Counted from the first letter of the stretch, positions 7,356 to 15,970 are shown. The stretch is DNA of 64,000 bases from Clostridiales bacterium (GCA_021204025.1 JAJQAC010000050.1:1-64000); one strand, 5' to 3'. Made by a program: numbers and translations. Notes: generated by a model from the sequence alone, not told the origin.

Positions 7356-8605
7356 TAATTTCTCCTCCAGGAAGAAGGCAGGAATAAAATCAGCATCGGA
7401 AAAAGCTCCAGCCGTCCCGCCAGCATGTCAAAACTTAAGATCAGCTTGGAAAATGCCGAAAAACCGCTGTAGTTTCCAGCCGGTCCTACTACGGAGAGTC
7501 CCGGTCCGATATTATTTAACGTCGCAACGACTGCCGTAAAGTTTGTCGTAAAATCAAACTGATCCACACTGATCAGAATCACCGACAGTAAAAGGATGGA
7601 CATATAAGTACAGAAAAATACATTAGCCGAGCGAAGTACTGTGTGTTCAATCTTTTTGCCATCCATTTTCAGGATCTTCACGCTCCGCGGATGTACCAGA
7701 AATGCAAGTTCTTTTTTGATCGTCTTAAAATAGATCAGAATCCTTGACACCTTCATACCGCCGCCCGTACTCCCCGCACACGCACCGATAAACATCAGCA
7801 CAACCAGCAGACTCTTGGAAAGTTCCGGCCACAGGTCAAAATCTGTCGTAGAAAAACCCGTCGTCGTCATCACAGTCGCCACCTGGAAAGCAGCATGATG
7901 CAGATTCATCAGCGGCCTGCCTCCCATCACCGTAGTAAGATTCCACGCGATCACCACTGCGGAAACCGCAAAAATCGCAAAATACCATCGCACTTCCTCG
8001 ATACCAAGAGCCTCTTTCGGCTTCCTCATCAGCATCAGAAAATAAAAGGAAAAATTAACGCCAAATAACATCATGAAAATCGTCAGCACAAGCTGCTGGT
8101 AGGTCGTATAATCCCCGGCGCTTGAATTGACAATGCCAAAGCCACCGGTACCGGCAGTACCAAGCGACATGCAGATCGCGTCAAATAAGGGCATCCTCCC
8201 GATTAACAGGAAAATAAACTCCAGGACAAGCAGACCGATATAAATCGCATACAGCACCATCGCGCTGTTTTTTAACTTCGGTACCAGCTTGCTGACCGAA
8301 GGTCCCGGACTCTCTGCTTTCATAAAGTACACGCTCTCTCCGCCTGCCATCGGCAGGATCGCCAGTACAAAAACCAGCACCCCCATTCCGCCGAGCCAGT
8401 GGGAAAAACTTCTCCAGAAAAGCATACATTTTGACAGCGCCTCGACGTCCTGCAGGATGCTTGCACCGGTTGTCGTAAAACCGGATACAATCTCAAACCA
8501 GGCGTCTACAAAAATCGGGATCTCGCCGCTCAGATAAAAAGGAAGCGCACCAATCAGACTCATGACGATCCAGCCCAGAATGTAAATTATGATCTCGTAA
8601 TTCAT
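7355..8605 (-). CDS. trkH: TrkH-family potassium uptake membrane protein, short N-terminus
   Basis: 416 residues, short against about 480 for TrkH. Four selectivity-filter segments are visible: FTTTGAS, GTAGTGGFG, MTTTGFST and NNIGPGL, each in its own pore loop. The start MNYEIIIYILGW looks like the usual TrkH start. It then runs straight into the segment that normally begins near residue 75-80 (WIVMSLIGALPF), so one or two N-terminal helices appear deleted in frame. The result resembles the shorter KtrB layout. It forms the K+ channel subunit gated by TrkA, whose stop codon it overlaps by four bases. Confidence 0.92.
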   Translation of the reverse strand: MNYEIIIYILGWIVMSLIGALPFYLSGEIPIFVDAWFEIVSGFTTTGASILQDVEALSKCMLFWRSFSHWLGGMGVLVFVLAILPMAGGESVYFMKAESPGPSVSKLVPKLKNSAMVLYAIYIGLLVLEFIFLLIGRMPLFDAICMSLGTAGTGGFGIVNSSAGDYTTYQQLVLTIFMMLFGVNFSFYFLMLMRKPKEALGIEEVRWYFAIFAVSAVVIAWNLTTVMGGRPLMNLHHAAFQVATVMTTTGFSTTDFDLWPELSKSLLVVLMFIGACAGSTGGGMKVSRILIYFKTIKKELAFLVHPRSVKILKMDGKKIEHTVLRSANVFFCTYMSILLLSVILISVDQFDFTTNFTAVVATLNNIGPGLSVVGPAGNYSGFSAFSKLILSFDMLAGRLELFPMLILFLPSSWRRN

Positions 8606-9957
8606 GCCAAAATCTCCCGGATATCATTTAATCCTACATGTGTTGTGACGATAATCACCGAATCTCCCTTTAAGATCATATCCGAACCGGACGGGATAAT
8701 CTGATTCCCGGCTCTTACAATCGTACAGACCAGAACATCATCCCGCAGCTTCAGATCCATCAGACGCACATTCGTCACAGCGGAATCATTCCGGATATAA
8801 AATTCCAGCGCTTCTACCCGGTTATCCATCATGCGGTATACCGCCTCCACATTACTTCCCATCGAATTTTTCAGGGATCGGACATAGCGGATGATATACT
8901 CTGCCGTCAGATTCTTAGGACTCACAATGCTGCCGATCGGAATCTCATTGATAATACCGCCAAGCCGATTTTTATTGATCTTGGTAATCTGTTTGGCATT
9001 GGAAACCTTATTAGCGTACAACGACAGCATGATATTTTCTTCATCCCGGTCGGTCAGTGCAATAAACGCGTCCATCCCGGGAAGCCCCTCTTCGTTCAGC
9101 ACGACCTCATTCGAAGCGTCCGCCTCGATAATCATCGCCTCCGGCAGCTGCTCGCTCAGTTCCTCACAACGTGTATGATCCTTCTCAATAATCTTAACGC
9201 GGATCCGTGAGCGGATCAGGGATTTTGCAAGATAATAGGAAATCCGGCTGCCGCCCGCAATCATCACATTGCGAATCACCCGATGTGGAATTCCCAGCTT
9301 GTCAAACAGAATATTCGTGTATCGGGGCGCTACCATGACGGAGATTTTATCCCCGCTTCGCAGCACGGAACGTCCGTCCGGAATGATAATCTCATTTCCC
9401 CGCTGAATAATACATGCCAGAAAATTCCCGTCAAAGTCGGAAGATATCTCCCGGATTGTTTTATCCTTCCATCGAAAATCTTCAGGGAGCTCAAATTTGA
9501 TCAGATTTACCCGTCCCCTGGCAAAGGTATCGATCTCCATTGCCAGCGGAACCTGGATCAGGCGCGCGATCTCAGACGCTGCCGCAAGCTCCGGGTTAAT
9601 GACCATCGATAACCCCAGCTTAGACTTTAGGAATCCTATTTCGTCATAATACTCCGGATTCCGTACCCGCGCAATCGTCTGACAATTTCCCGTCTTTTTG
9701 GCAATCAGGCAGGCGAGAAGATTTACCTCATCCATATCAGTCACCGCGATCAGGATATCCGCGTCCTCAACGCCGGCTTCCTCCTGCACCCGGTAGCTGC
9801 TGCATGTCCCGTTGATTCCGATCACATCCAGACCGGTCGTCGCCGCATCCAGTTCATCCGGCCGGGTATCAATCACACAGATATCATGCTTTTCCTCGCT
9901 TAACTGCTCCGCCAGGGCATATCCCACATTTCCGCATCCCGCAATAATGATTTTCAT
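8602..9957 (-). CDS. trkA: Trk potassium uptake regulatory protein TrkA
   Basis: 451 residues with two tandem RCK units. Each begins with a Rossmann motif, IIAGCGNVGYALAEQL at residue 3 and VMIAGGSRISYYLAKSL near 230, followed by an RCK-C ligand domain. Acidic residues end the second strands (CVIDT, IIEKD), consistent with NAD(H) binding. It is the cytoplasmic gating ring of the TrkH channel and responds to nucleotides. It is translationally coupled to trkH. The second Rossmann loop (GGSRIS) departs from GxGxxG, a common feature of the second half in this family. Confidence 0.96.
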   Translation of the reverse strand: MKIIIAGCGNVGYALAEQLSEEKHDICVIDTRPDELDAATTGLDVIGINGTCSSYRVQEEAGVEDADILIAVTDMDEVNLLACLIAKKTGNCQTIARVRNPEYYDEIGFLKSKLGLSMVINPELAAASEIARLIQVPLAMEIDTFARGRVNLIKFELPEDFRWKDKTIREISSDFDGNFLACIIQRGNEIIIPDGRSVLRSGDKISVMVAPRYTNILFDKLGIPHRVIRNVMIAGGSRISYYLAKSLIRSRIRVKIIEKDHTRCEELSEQLPEAMIIEADASNEVVLNEEGLPGMDAFIALTDRDEENIMLSLYANKVSNAKQITKINKNRLGGIINEIPIGSIVSPKNLTAEYIIRYVRSLKNSMGSNVEAVYRMMDNRVEALEFYIRNDSAVTNVRLMDLKLRDDVLVCTIVRAGNQIIPSGSDMILKGDSVIIVTTHVGLNDIREILA

Positions 9958-9978
9958 GAATCTTTCCTCCGGTTCTTT

Positions 9979-10782
9979 TTAAGAATCTTCCTGTGCTTTT
10001 GCTGCCCCGTCTGCAGCAGCTTTTGTCCTGTCGACCTTTAACGGAAGATTGACTCCCAGTAGGTTTAACACCACGCCATTCGCGTCCGGCGCGAGGATCC
10101 GCGGCAGCTTTGCCGCTTCTACCACAATCGCCTGGTAGTTCTTCTCCCGGTTAAATTTCTGAAACTCCAGGATGTCCGTAAACATTGGCTGGTATTTCTC
10201 TCCGTTTTTCAGTTTCAGCATTGGAATCGCCTTCTGTCCGTTTGCCACCGGCTGAATCAGCCTTCCTCTGGACATATGTGCGGCAATCTCTTCCAGCAGC
10301 TCTCTGTGTTCTCTGGAAAAGGTGTGATCCGAAGTCTTACGTATCTCCTGCATCAGATAGATCGCCGTCAGCTGTAACTCCGGATTTTCCACCCAGACCG
10401 GCCCGTTCTTTTTCTCTTCAGGAAGTTTTCTTTTGACGATATCCGGCAGCTGAAGCCGCAGCTTTTCTTTGTCTCCGGTCACCATGACCGCGTTGACGCC
10501 CATGGTATATAAAGATGTATAAAAATACAAAAATAATTTCTTTTTCAGTGTGATTAACGAAACCGGCACCTGACTTTCTTTCAGTCGTTCCTCTGCCTGC
10601 TTTCCGGCATCGACGGTCAGATAAAGAAATATCTCATCGTCGCAGGTCTCCGGGTCGCAAACCACGTACGGACATTTGGTGACTGTCGAAAACACGACAT
10701 AGACTTCCTCGTTTTCGCGCAGCTGAGAAAGAATCTCGTCCTTTTTCTCCTCTCCCATTGGTTTTCTCCCTCTTTTCATCAT
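9979..10782 (-). CDS. SseB-family protein of unknown function
   Basis: 267 residues, soluble, with no signal peptide. The second half (about 150-250) matches the SseB N-terminal domain pattern, with a long helix then IPMLKLKNGEKYQPMFTD and EFQKFN. The first half (VYVVFSTVTKCPYV, FLYLTVD) looks like a related divergent domain. SseB-type domains appear in type III secretion enhancer proteins and in many Firmicute proteins of unknown role. The gene leads the run into trkA with a 21-base gap and the same strand, suggesting co-transcription. The palindromic repeat R2-A lies directly upstream. The family assignment is moderate and function is not known. Confidence 0.75.
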   Translation of the reverse strand: MMKRGRKPMGEEKKDEILSQLRENEEVYVVFSTVTKCPYVVCDPETCDDEIFLYLTVDAGKQAEERLKESQVPVSLITLKKKLFLYFYTSLYTMGVNAVMVTGDKEKLRLQLPDIVKRKLPEEKKNGPVWVENPELQLTAIYLMQEIRKTSDHTFSREHRELLEEIAAHMSRGRLIQPVANGQKAIPMLKLKNGEKYQPMFTDILEFQKFNREKNYQAIVVEAAKLPRILAPDANGVVLNLLGVNLPLKVDRTKAAADGAAKAQEDS

Positions 10783-10820
10783 TCTATATCTATATCATCA
10801 ACAGTATATCTTACAGTCCG

Positions 10821-10962
10821 TTCCCGATGGGAAAGAATATCTTCCGAGGACCGTTCGCACTTAGGTTTTCACGTAGCGGTACTAAACTCACCGGAAAAAC
10901 ATCCGGTTCGTTAAGTGCCGACGTGAAAAATGTCCTCTACAGATATTCTTTCCCATCAGGAA
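10821..10962 (-). repeat. R2-A: 142-nt near-palindromic structured repeat
   Basis: A long inverted repeat whose outer arms (about 22 bp, one with AAAGAATATCT) pair with one G-U or bulge. Inner arms include GAGGAC with GTCCTC, and a central CCGGA/TCCGG hairpin. It is the same length as R2-B (47307-47448) and about 80 percent identical to it in reverse complement. Where arms differ, both sides differ together. It begins 30 bp after the L,D-transpeptidase stop, in the sense direction of that gene. Confidence 0.85.
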
Positions 10963-10992
10963 CTACTGTATTGGCATATAATCAACAGTATT

Positions 10993-12810
10993 TCAAGCAC
11001 CAGTCTCCTCCGGCGGTTCCTCTGCCGAAGACCCGCTACTCTCGCCCGGTCCTGCTGTCTGTGATCCGGAACCGGCGACTACAACCGGCGACGTTTCGCT
11101 CTCCTCAGGCGCAGCCTGTTCTGCTCGTCGCGCCGCACTCTGACCGGCTACGATCACATTGGAGCCTGTTGTCGGCTGTGCGGCTTCCCCGGAGGGTGCC
11201 GCTGATGGCCCGGACTGTGGCTCATCCTGCAAAATCGCAGTGTCTGACTCTGTTGTCCCGACAGCAGTTTCTGCGGTCTCATTTTCTGCTTCCCCTGTCC
11301 CGGGTTCCGGCGTAACTGACTGTGCTGCTGCAGGCGCGTTTCCTGACGAAGATGGCGTTAAATTGGTCGATGCCACAGTCGTCACGCTCTCTGCGGCTGT
11401 ACCTCCCAGATGATAACAGAGCACTGCTGTCCCCGCCTCGATATTCTCATAAATGGTTTTAGCCACTGCAGGCGGAAGATTAATGCAGCCGTGAGAGCCA
11501 TTTGTCTTATAGATGGTTCCTCCAAAGCTATTGCGCCAGTCAGCGTCGTGCATCCCGATATTGCGGTTAAACGGCATCCAGTAAGAGACCGGAGAAGCAT
11601 AACCCTGCCCGCGCAACACAGCGTTTCTCTGCTTATAGGTAATCGGATACGCTCCGTCCGGCGTCCCATTGCCTCTGGATTCATTGCCGGAGACAAAATC
11701 ACTCTCAACCAGCAGTTCCCCATCTTTATAATAATACAGATGCTGCGCTGTCAGATTGATTTCTACATAAGTATCTCCGTAATCCTTCCCCTCATGGCTT
11801 GCCGCTCTCTGCAGGTAAACAGGCTCGCGTTCTTCCCCCTGTCCCGAAAGAATAATTTCCTTCAACGCGGCAGTCTCCTCTTTCTGCGAGATCCGCCAGC
11901 CATAATTTCCCTTTGTAATTGTCACGGTATCTCCGTAACTTGTGATAAATTCTTTCGGCTGATATGCGGTATCATATTTGCCCGCCAGCTCCTTTACATA
12001 TTCTGCGACTGCGGTCTCATCCACGGACACCGTCCCATCCTCCGCAGCTGTCAGCCACTTCTGGATCTCAACTCCCTCCAGAATCTCCTCACTCTCTCCG
12101 AACCGGTAAACAACCGTCATCGCCGCATATCGGTTTAACTCCTCCAGACGCGCCACTAGCTCTTCATTTTCTGCAGTGATCTCTGCCTGGGCGTAAACAC
12201 CGGCATCCTCCAGAGATATCTCCGGCTCCAGAGCACGGACGGCTGAGGACAATGCGGCTATCACTGCTTTGGGATCGAGCTTTGTCCCCGCCTCTTCCGG
12301 TATAATCTCGTAACCAGTCCCTTCTATGTATCCGGAAATAGCCGCATTAACCGGCTCCTTCATCCGGCTCTCGTCCATCCAGGGAAATCCGGCAAGTTCA
12401 TCCTTCATCTTATTTTCATCAAAGACGATCATCGTCTCCATGGTAATCTCAGTATCCCGCAGCAAATGCAGCCCCCAAAGATACGGATTCTGTCCCGCCA
12501 TTACCTGCTCCAGCGAATCGTCATACTCCATCCGCAGACCAATCGTCTCTCCGGAAATTTCATCCTCGCCGGTACGTGTTATGATCCGGCAGGTATATCC
12601 GGCTATTCCCTCATCAATCTGTGTTTTTACCTCCCTCACATTCAATCCTGAGACGTCAATATGGTTTACGACAGTCCGCGGAAAAAAGCACTCGTTATAC
12701 CGCTGCGCTGTCCCGATATAGGCCGCGGCTGCAAACACCAGCAGAGCCACGCCTGCCGCAAACACAGCCTTTCTGCGGTTTCCAGACTGCTCCTTTTCTT
12801 CTTTTTCCAT
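10993..12810 (-). CDS. L,D-transpeptidase (YkuD family) with peptidoglycan-binding-type domains
   Basis: 605 residues. A short cytoplasmic head is followed by one membrane helix (about 15-35), then two extracellular domains of the kind placed before YkuD in Clostridia (about 60-320). The catalytic YkuD domain lies at about 350-475 with IGMHDADWRN and the active-site motif NGSHGCINLP. A low-complexity tail rich in Ser, Ala, Thr, Glu and Pro (about 130 residues) ends the protein. It should make 3-3 peptidoglycan crosslinks or attach proteins to the wall outside the membrane. The tail is unusual in length and is probably a disordered wall-spanning region. Repeat R2-A follows the stop codon. Confidence 0.92.
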   Translation of the reverse strand: MEKEEKEQSGNRRKAVFAAGVALLVFAAAAYIGTAQRYNECFFPRTVVNHIDVSGLNVREVKTQIDEGIAGYTCRIITRTGEDEISGETIGLRMEYDDSLEQVMAGQNPYLWGLHLLRDTEITMETMIVFDENKMKDELAGFPWMDESRMKEPVNAAISGYIEGTGYEIIPEEAGTKLDPKAVIAALSSAVRALEPEISLEDAGVYAQAEITAENEELVARLEELNRYAAMTVVYRFGESEEILEGVEIQKWLTAAEDGTVSVDETAVAEYVKELAGKYDTAYQPKEFITSYGDTVTITKGNYGWRISQKEETAALKEIILSGQGEEREPVYLQRAASHEGKDYGDTYVEINLTAQHLYYYKDGELLVESDFVSGNESRGNGTPDGAYPITYKQRNAVLRGQGYASPVSYWMPFNRNIGMHDADWRNSFGGTIYKTNGSHGCINLPPAVAKTIYENIEAGTAVLCYHLGGTAAESVTTVASTNLTPSSSGNAPAAAQSVTPEPGTGEAENETAETAVGTTESDTAILQDEPQSGPSAAPSGEAAQPTTGSNVIVAGQSAARRAEQAAPEESETSPVVVAGSGSQTAGPGESSGSSAEEPPEETGA

Positions 12811-12945
12811 AATTATCTATCCTCAAACAAGTACTGTCATTTCTTTATATATGGGAGTTTCTTCTCCTCTTATGCCGAAACTCACGTCTATTATAGGGTA
12901 ATTTGTTAAGAAACACAAGACAGAATTCTTTAAGAACAAAGAATA

Positions 12946-13010
12946 CGCCGCAGTGCGATCCGTCGGAGACTTTTTATCTTACAGGACGAACTTTCCTGTA
13001 AAATAAAAAA
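12946..13010 (-). repeat. R3 copy 1, structured repeat after the second feoB
   Basis: On the minus strand a hairpin (TTACAGGA with TCCTGTAA, loop AAGTTCG) is followed by a 32-base segment that is identical to R3 copy 2 at 15676-15737. The loop is complementary to a downstream CGCACT with one mismatch, so a pseudoknot is possible. It lies between feoB2 and the L,D-transpeptidase gene. Confidence 0.8.
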
Positions 13011-13104
13011 TCTTCCCGGAAAAGATTTCCGACCATGTACCAGTTGCCCGGAACACGGTCGGAAATAACAATAAACTCAAAAAATCACAGGCATTTTCAC
13101 CGGA

Positions 13105-15438
13105 TCAGAAAATTAATATTCCGATCGTGCGCACCACCCAGGCAGCCGCCCAGGCGATGACACATTGTCCCAGGATAACGTAAATGGCCCATTGGCTGCC
13201 CAGCTCGCGCCGGATCGACGCAATCGCCGCAACGCATGGCGTATAAAGGAGACTGAATACCAGCATGGTTGCCGCAGTAAGCGGCGTCAGAAGCGAGGTC
13301 ACTTCACCGGCAAACAGGATTTCCATCGTCGAAACAACGCTCTCTTTTGCCATAAATCCACTGATCAGAGACGTGCAGATACGCCAGTCTCCCAGTCCAA
13401 GCGGCCGGAAAACCGGCGTCAGCAGTCCGGCAACGGCTGCCAGCATACTATCCTGAGAATCGGTAACCACATTCAGCCGCGGATCAAACGTCTGCAGGAA
13501 CCAGATCGCAATGGTAGCAAGCAGAATGATGGTAAATGCCCGATACAGGAAATCCTTCGCTTTCTCCCAGAGAAGCTGCAGCACATTTTTAGCGGAAGGG
13601 AGCCGATAGTTGGGCAGTTCCAGCACAAAAGGTACCGCTTCCCCGCCAAACAGCGTTTTGTATAGAAACGCCACCAGAATTCCTACTACAATTCCCAGCA
13701 GGTACAGGCCGGTCACAATCAAACCGCTGTACTTTGGGAAAAATATATTCACAAAAAACATATAAATCGGTAATTTTGCCGTGCAGCTCATAAACGGCGT
13801 GAGCAGGACTGTCATTCGACGGTCTCGTTCACTGGGCAGCGTCCTGGTCGCCATAACAGCCGGTACTGTACAGCCAAATCCGATCAGCATCGGGACAATG
13901 CTTCTCCCGGAGAGTCCGATTTTGCGCAGGAAACTGTCCATAACAAATGCCACGCGGGCGATATATCCGCTGTCCTCAAGCAACGACAGAAAAAAGAACA
14001 GGCACACGATGATCGGCAGGAAACTTAAAACGCTGCCGACACCCGCGAAAATACCGTCGCTAATCAGAGCTCTCAGTACCGGATGTACATCCGCGGCAAT
14101 CAGCGCAGTCTCGGCCGCTCCCGTCAGCGTATCAATACCCATCTCCAGAAGTCCCTGCAAAAAACTCCCGATTACGTTAAAGGTCAGATAAAACACCAGA
14201 AACATAATGCCCATAAAGCAGGGAATCGCCGTATATTTACCTGTAAGAATACGGTCAATCTTTTCGCTGCGTTTTCTCTCCCTGCTCTCTTTTGGTTTTT
14301 GCACCGTCTGCGCACAGAGCTTCTGGATAAACGAAAATCTCATATCAGCAATTGCCGCCGTCCGGTCCAGACCACGCTCCTGTTCCATCTGCACCAGGAT
14401 ATGCTCCACCATCTCTTTTTCATTTTCATCGAGTTTCAGCTGATCCAGGATCAGCTGATCGCCCTCCGCCACCTTGGTCGCCGCAAAACGAACCGGCACG
14501 CCTGCCTTCTGCGCATGATCCTCAATCAGATGCATGATACCGTGCAATGCCCTGTGAACGGCCCCGCCGTGATCATTCTTATCACAGAAATCATATCGTC
14601 TGGGACGCTCCTGATATTTCGCCACATGAAGCAGATGCGAAACCAGTTCATCGATTCCCTCATTTTTTGCCGCTGAGATCGGCACTACCGGGATACCCAG
14701 CATTTCCTCCATCTCATTGATCCGGATGGAACCGCCGTTTTCTCTCACCTCATCCATCATATTCAGCGCCAGAACCATCGGCGTATCCAGCTCCATGAGC
14801 TGCATGGTCAGGTAAAGATTGCGCTCTATATTCGTAGCATCTGCAATATTGATGATGCCATGCGGACGCTCATTCAGTACAAAATTTCTTGTTACCAGTT
14901 CTTCCCCGGAATACGGTGACATCGAATAAATCCCCGGCAGATCCGTCACAAGTGTATCCTCATGCCCGCGGATCACACCGTCCTTACGGTCAACCGTGAC
15001 TCCCGGAAAATTTCCCACATGCTGGTTTGAGCCGGTCAGCTGATTGAACAATGTCGTTTTACCACAATTCTGATTCCCTGCCAGCGCAAATGTCAGAATC
15101 GTCCCTTCCGGCAGCGGATTCTCACCTGCTTTGCTGTGATACTTTCCGCCTTCTCCAAGACCCGGGTGTTTCATCTCTCTTTTTTGACCACGGCGTTCCT
15201 CCCTGGGCGTCTTGGAAATTTCCGCGACCTCAATCTTCTCTGCGTCGGCCAGCCGCAGCGTCAACTCATAACTGTGGATCCGCAGCTCCATCGGATCTCC
15301 CATCGGCGCAAACTTCACCAGCGTAACCTCCACGCCGGGAATCAGTCCCATGTCAAGGATGTGCTGCCTTAACGCGCCCTCACCGCCAACCGTGCGGATA
15401 ACGGCGCTTTTTCCTGTCTTTAGTTCCTTCAAAGTCAT
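13105..15438 (-). CDS. feoB: Ferrous iron transport protein with fused FeoA domain (FeoA-FeoB)
   Basis: 777 residues. Residues 1-75 form a FeoA domain (LRQHILDMGLIPGVEV, PMGDPMELRIHSYELTLR). A charged linker leads to the GTPase at about 115-275, with G1 GNQNCGKTT, G2 PGVTVDRK, G3 DLPG and G4 NMMD. The permease follows, with Gate motifs such as GFGCTVPAVMATR and PCVAAIA. It lacks the long acidic insert of the first FeoB in this window. Fusion of FeoA to FeoB is known in several phyla. It is a single-gene unit bracketed by R3 repeats, with no GTTAG-N6-CTAAC box upstream, so its regulation probably differs from the feoAAB operon. Confidence 0.96.
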   Translation of the reverse strand: MTLKELKTGKSAVIRTVGGEGALRQHILDMGLIPGVEVTLVKFAPMGDPMELRIHSYELTLRLADAEKIEVAEISKTPREERRGQKREMKHPGLGEGGKYHSKAGENPLPEGTILTFALAGNQNCGKTTLFNQLTGSNQHVGNFPGVTVDRKDGVIRGHEDTLVTDLPGIYSMSPYSGEELVTRNFVLNERPHGIINIADATNIERNLYLTMQLMELDTPMVLALNMMDEVRENGGSIRINEMEEMLGIPVVPISAAKNEGIDELVSHLLHVAKYQERPRRYDFCDKNDHGGAVHRALHGIMHLIEDHAQKAGVPVRFAATKVAEGDQLILDQLKLDENEKEMVEHILVQMEQERGLDRTAAIADMRFSFIQKLCAQTVQKPKESRERKRSEKIDRILTGKYTAIPCFMGIMFLVFYLTFNVIGSFLQGLLEMGIDTLTGAAETALIAADVHPVLRALISDGIFAGVGSVLSFLPIIVCLFFFLSLLEDSGYIARVAFVMDSFLRKIGLSGRSIVPMLIGFGCTVPAVMATRTLPSERDRRMTVLLTPFMSCTAKLPIYMFFVNIFFPKYSGLIVTGLYLLGIVVGILVAFLYKTLFGGEAVPFVLELPNYRLPSAKNVLQLLWEKAKDFLYRAFTIILLATIAIWFLQTFDPRLNVVTDSQDSMLAAVAGLLTPVFRPLGLGDWRICTSLISGFMAKESVVSTMEILFAGEVTSLLTPLTAATMLVFSLLYTPCVAAIASIRRELGSQWAIYVILGQCVIAWAAAWVVRTIGILIF

Positions 15439-15463
15439 ACGATATCTTCGCTCCTTTTATTTT

Positions 15464-15556
15464 TATGCGCAGAGCCGTGCATGGTATTTTGCGGCTAATG
15501 CCGCACCCGGCTCGCGCAGCGAGTATAAGACAAAAAGCTGCCTCCTACTCGATAAT
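15464..15556 (+). repeat. R1-a: 93-nt structured repeat
   Basis: Nested stems can be read: TGCGC/GCGCA, GAGCCG/CGGCTC, and an inner GCGGC-TAAT-GCCGC hairpin reached through an asymmetric GGTATTTT internal loop. A second hairpin CGAGTA/TACTCG follows. It is nearly identical over its first 58 bases to the reverse complement of R1-b. It lies 25 bp upstream of the feoB2 start, antisense to that gene. Confidence 0.8.
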
Positions 15557-15608
15557 CATTGACCCGTACGACCTATCGTATCACAAAGCTGCAGGAATTT
15601 CCATAAAG

Positions 15609-15636
15609 TAAAAAGAATCCTGCAAAGCAGGATTCT
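15609..15636 (-). terminator. Terminator hairpin upstream of feoB2
   Basis: A 10-bp perfect stem (AGAATCCTGC with GCAGGATTCT, loop AAA) is followed on the minus strand by TTTTTACTTT. It closes a stretch that also contains R3 copy 2 and two smaller hairpins, so any minus-strand readthrough from the small RNA should stop here before feoB2. Confidence 0.7.
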
Positions 15637-15675
15637 CCGCCTGCGGCGGGTCGCTTTAGCGACATAATTCCACTC

Positions 15676-15737
15676 CGCCGCAGTGCGATCCGTCGGAGAC
15701 TTTTTATTTCATAGGACGCACTTTCCTATGAAATAAG
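15676..15737 (-). repeat. R3 copy 2, structured repeat upstream of feoB2
   Basis: Same element and orientation as R3 copy 1. Here the hairpin is TTTCATAGGA with TCCTATGAAA and loop AAGTGCG. The stem differs from copy 1 at a paired position on both sides (ACAGGA/TCCTGT against ATAGGA/TCCTAT). The loop is perfectly complementary to the downstream CGCACT, which supports a pseudoknot. Confidence 0.8.
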
Positions 15738-15964
15738 TAAAAAGCAGCGATTGCTCGCTGCTTTTTTCTTTTGTAACTCCCAAAATGCCGTTCTTACTTA
15801 TTGACGCCTAGCAAAAGCCAGGTGGGCAACCTCACGTGAGCTTCTGCCTTCCACTCAGAAGGAGGCCTGACATCCACTCACAAATATTGGAATCCCTAAG
15901 TCAGAAATGTAGGATCAAAATTAGTAAGGTTGTCGAACATCCCAGGAATCCTCTTTTATTTTCT
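15737..15964 (-). ncRNA. Small structured RNA, 6S-like (ssrS candidate)
   Basis: A stand-alone transcription unit without an ORF. It has its own sigma-A promoter at 15971-15999 and an intrinsic terminator at 15739-15763 (AAGCAGCGA stem, then TTTTT on the minus strand). The 5' part reads CCTGGGATGTTCGACAACC, which resembles the CUG-rich UGUUCG start of 6S RNAs. GATTCCTGG near the 5' end pairs with CTAGGCGTC near the 3' end with one mismatch, and ACAACCT pairs with AGGTTG inside it. An apical GTGAG/CTCAC hairpin and a 5'-side ATCCT/AGGGAT hairpin complete a long bubble-containing rod. 6S RNA binds RNA polymerase holoenzyme. An alternative is another clostridial RNA such as the raiA (Clostridiales-1) motif. 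Confidence 0.6.
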
Positions 15965-15970
15965 GAAGCC

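Noticed and set aside
11410-12138. A 242-residue plus-strand ORF over the L,D-transpeptidase
   Set aside because: Antisense shadow of a well-supported enzyme; no start signal and no family.
15780-15960. Reading the plus-strand 15.8 kb structure as the guide-RNA end of a lost IS200/IS605 (TnpB) element
   Set aside because: No TnpB or TnpA remnant lies nearby, and a perfect promoter with terminator on the opposite strand explains the segment better as an independent small RNA.
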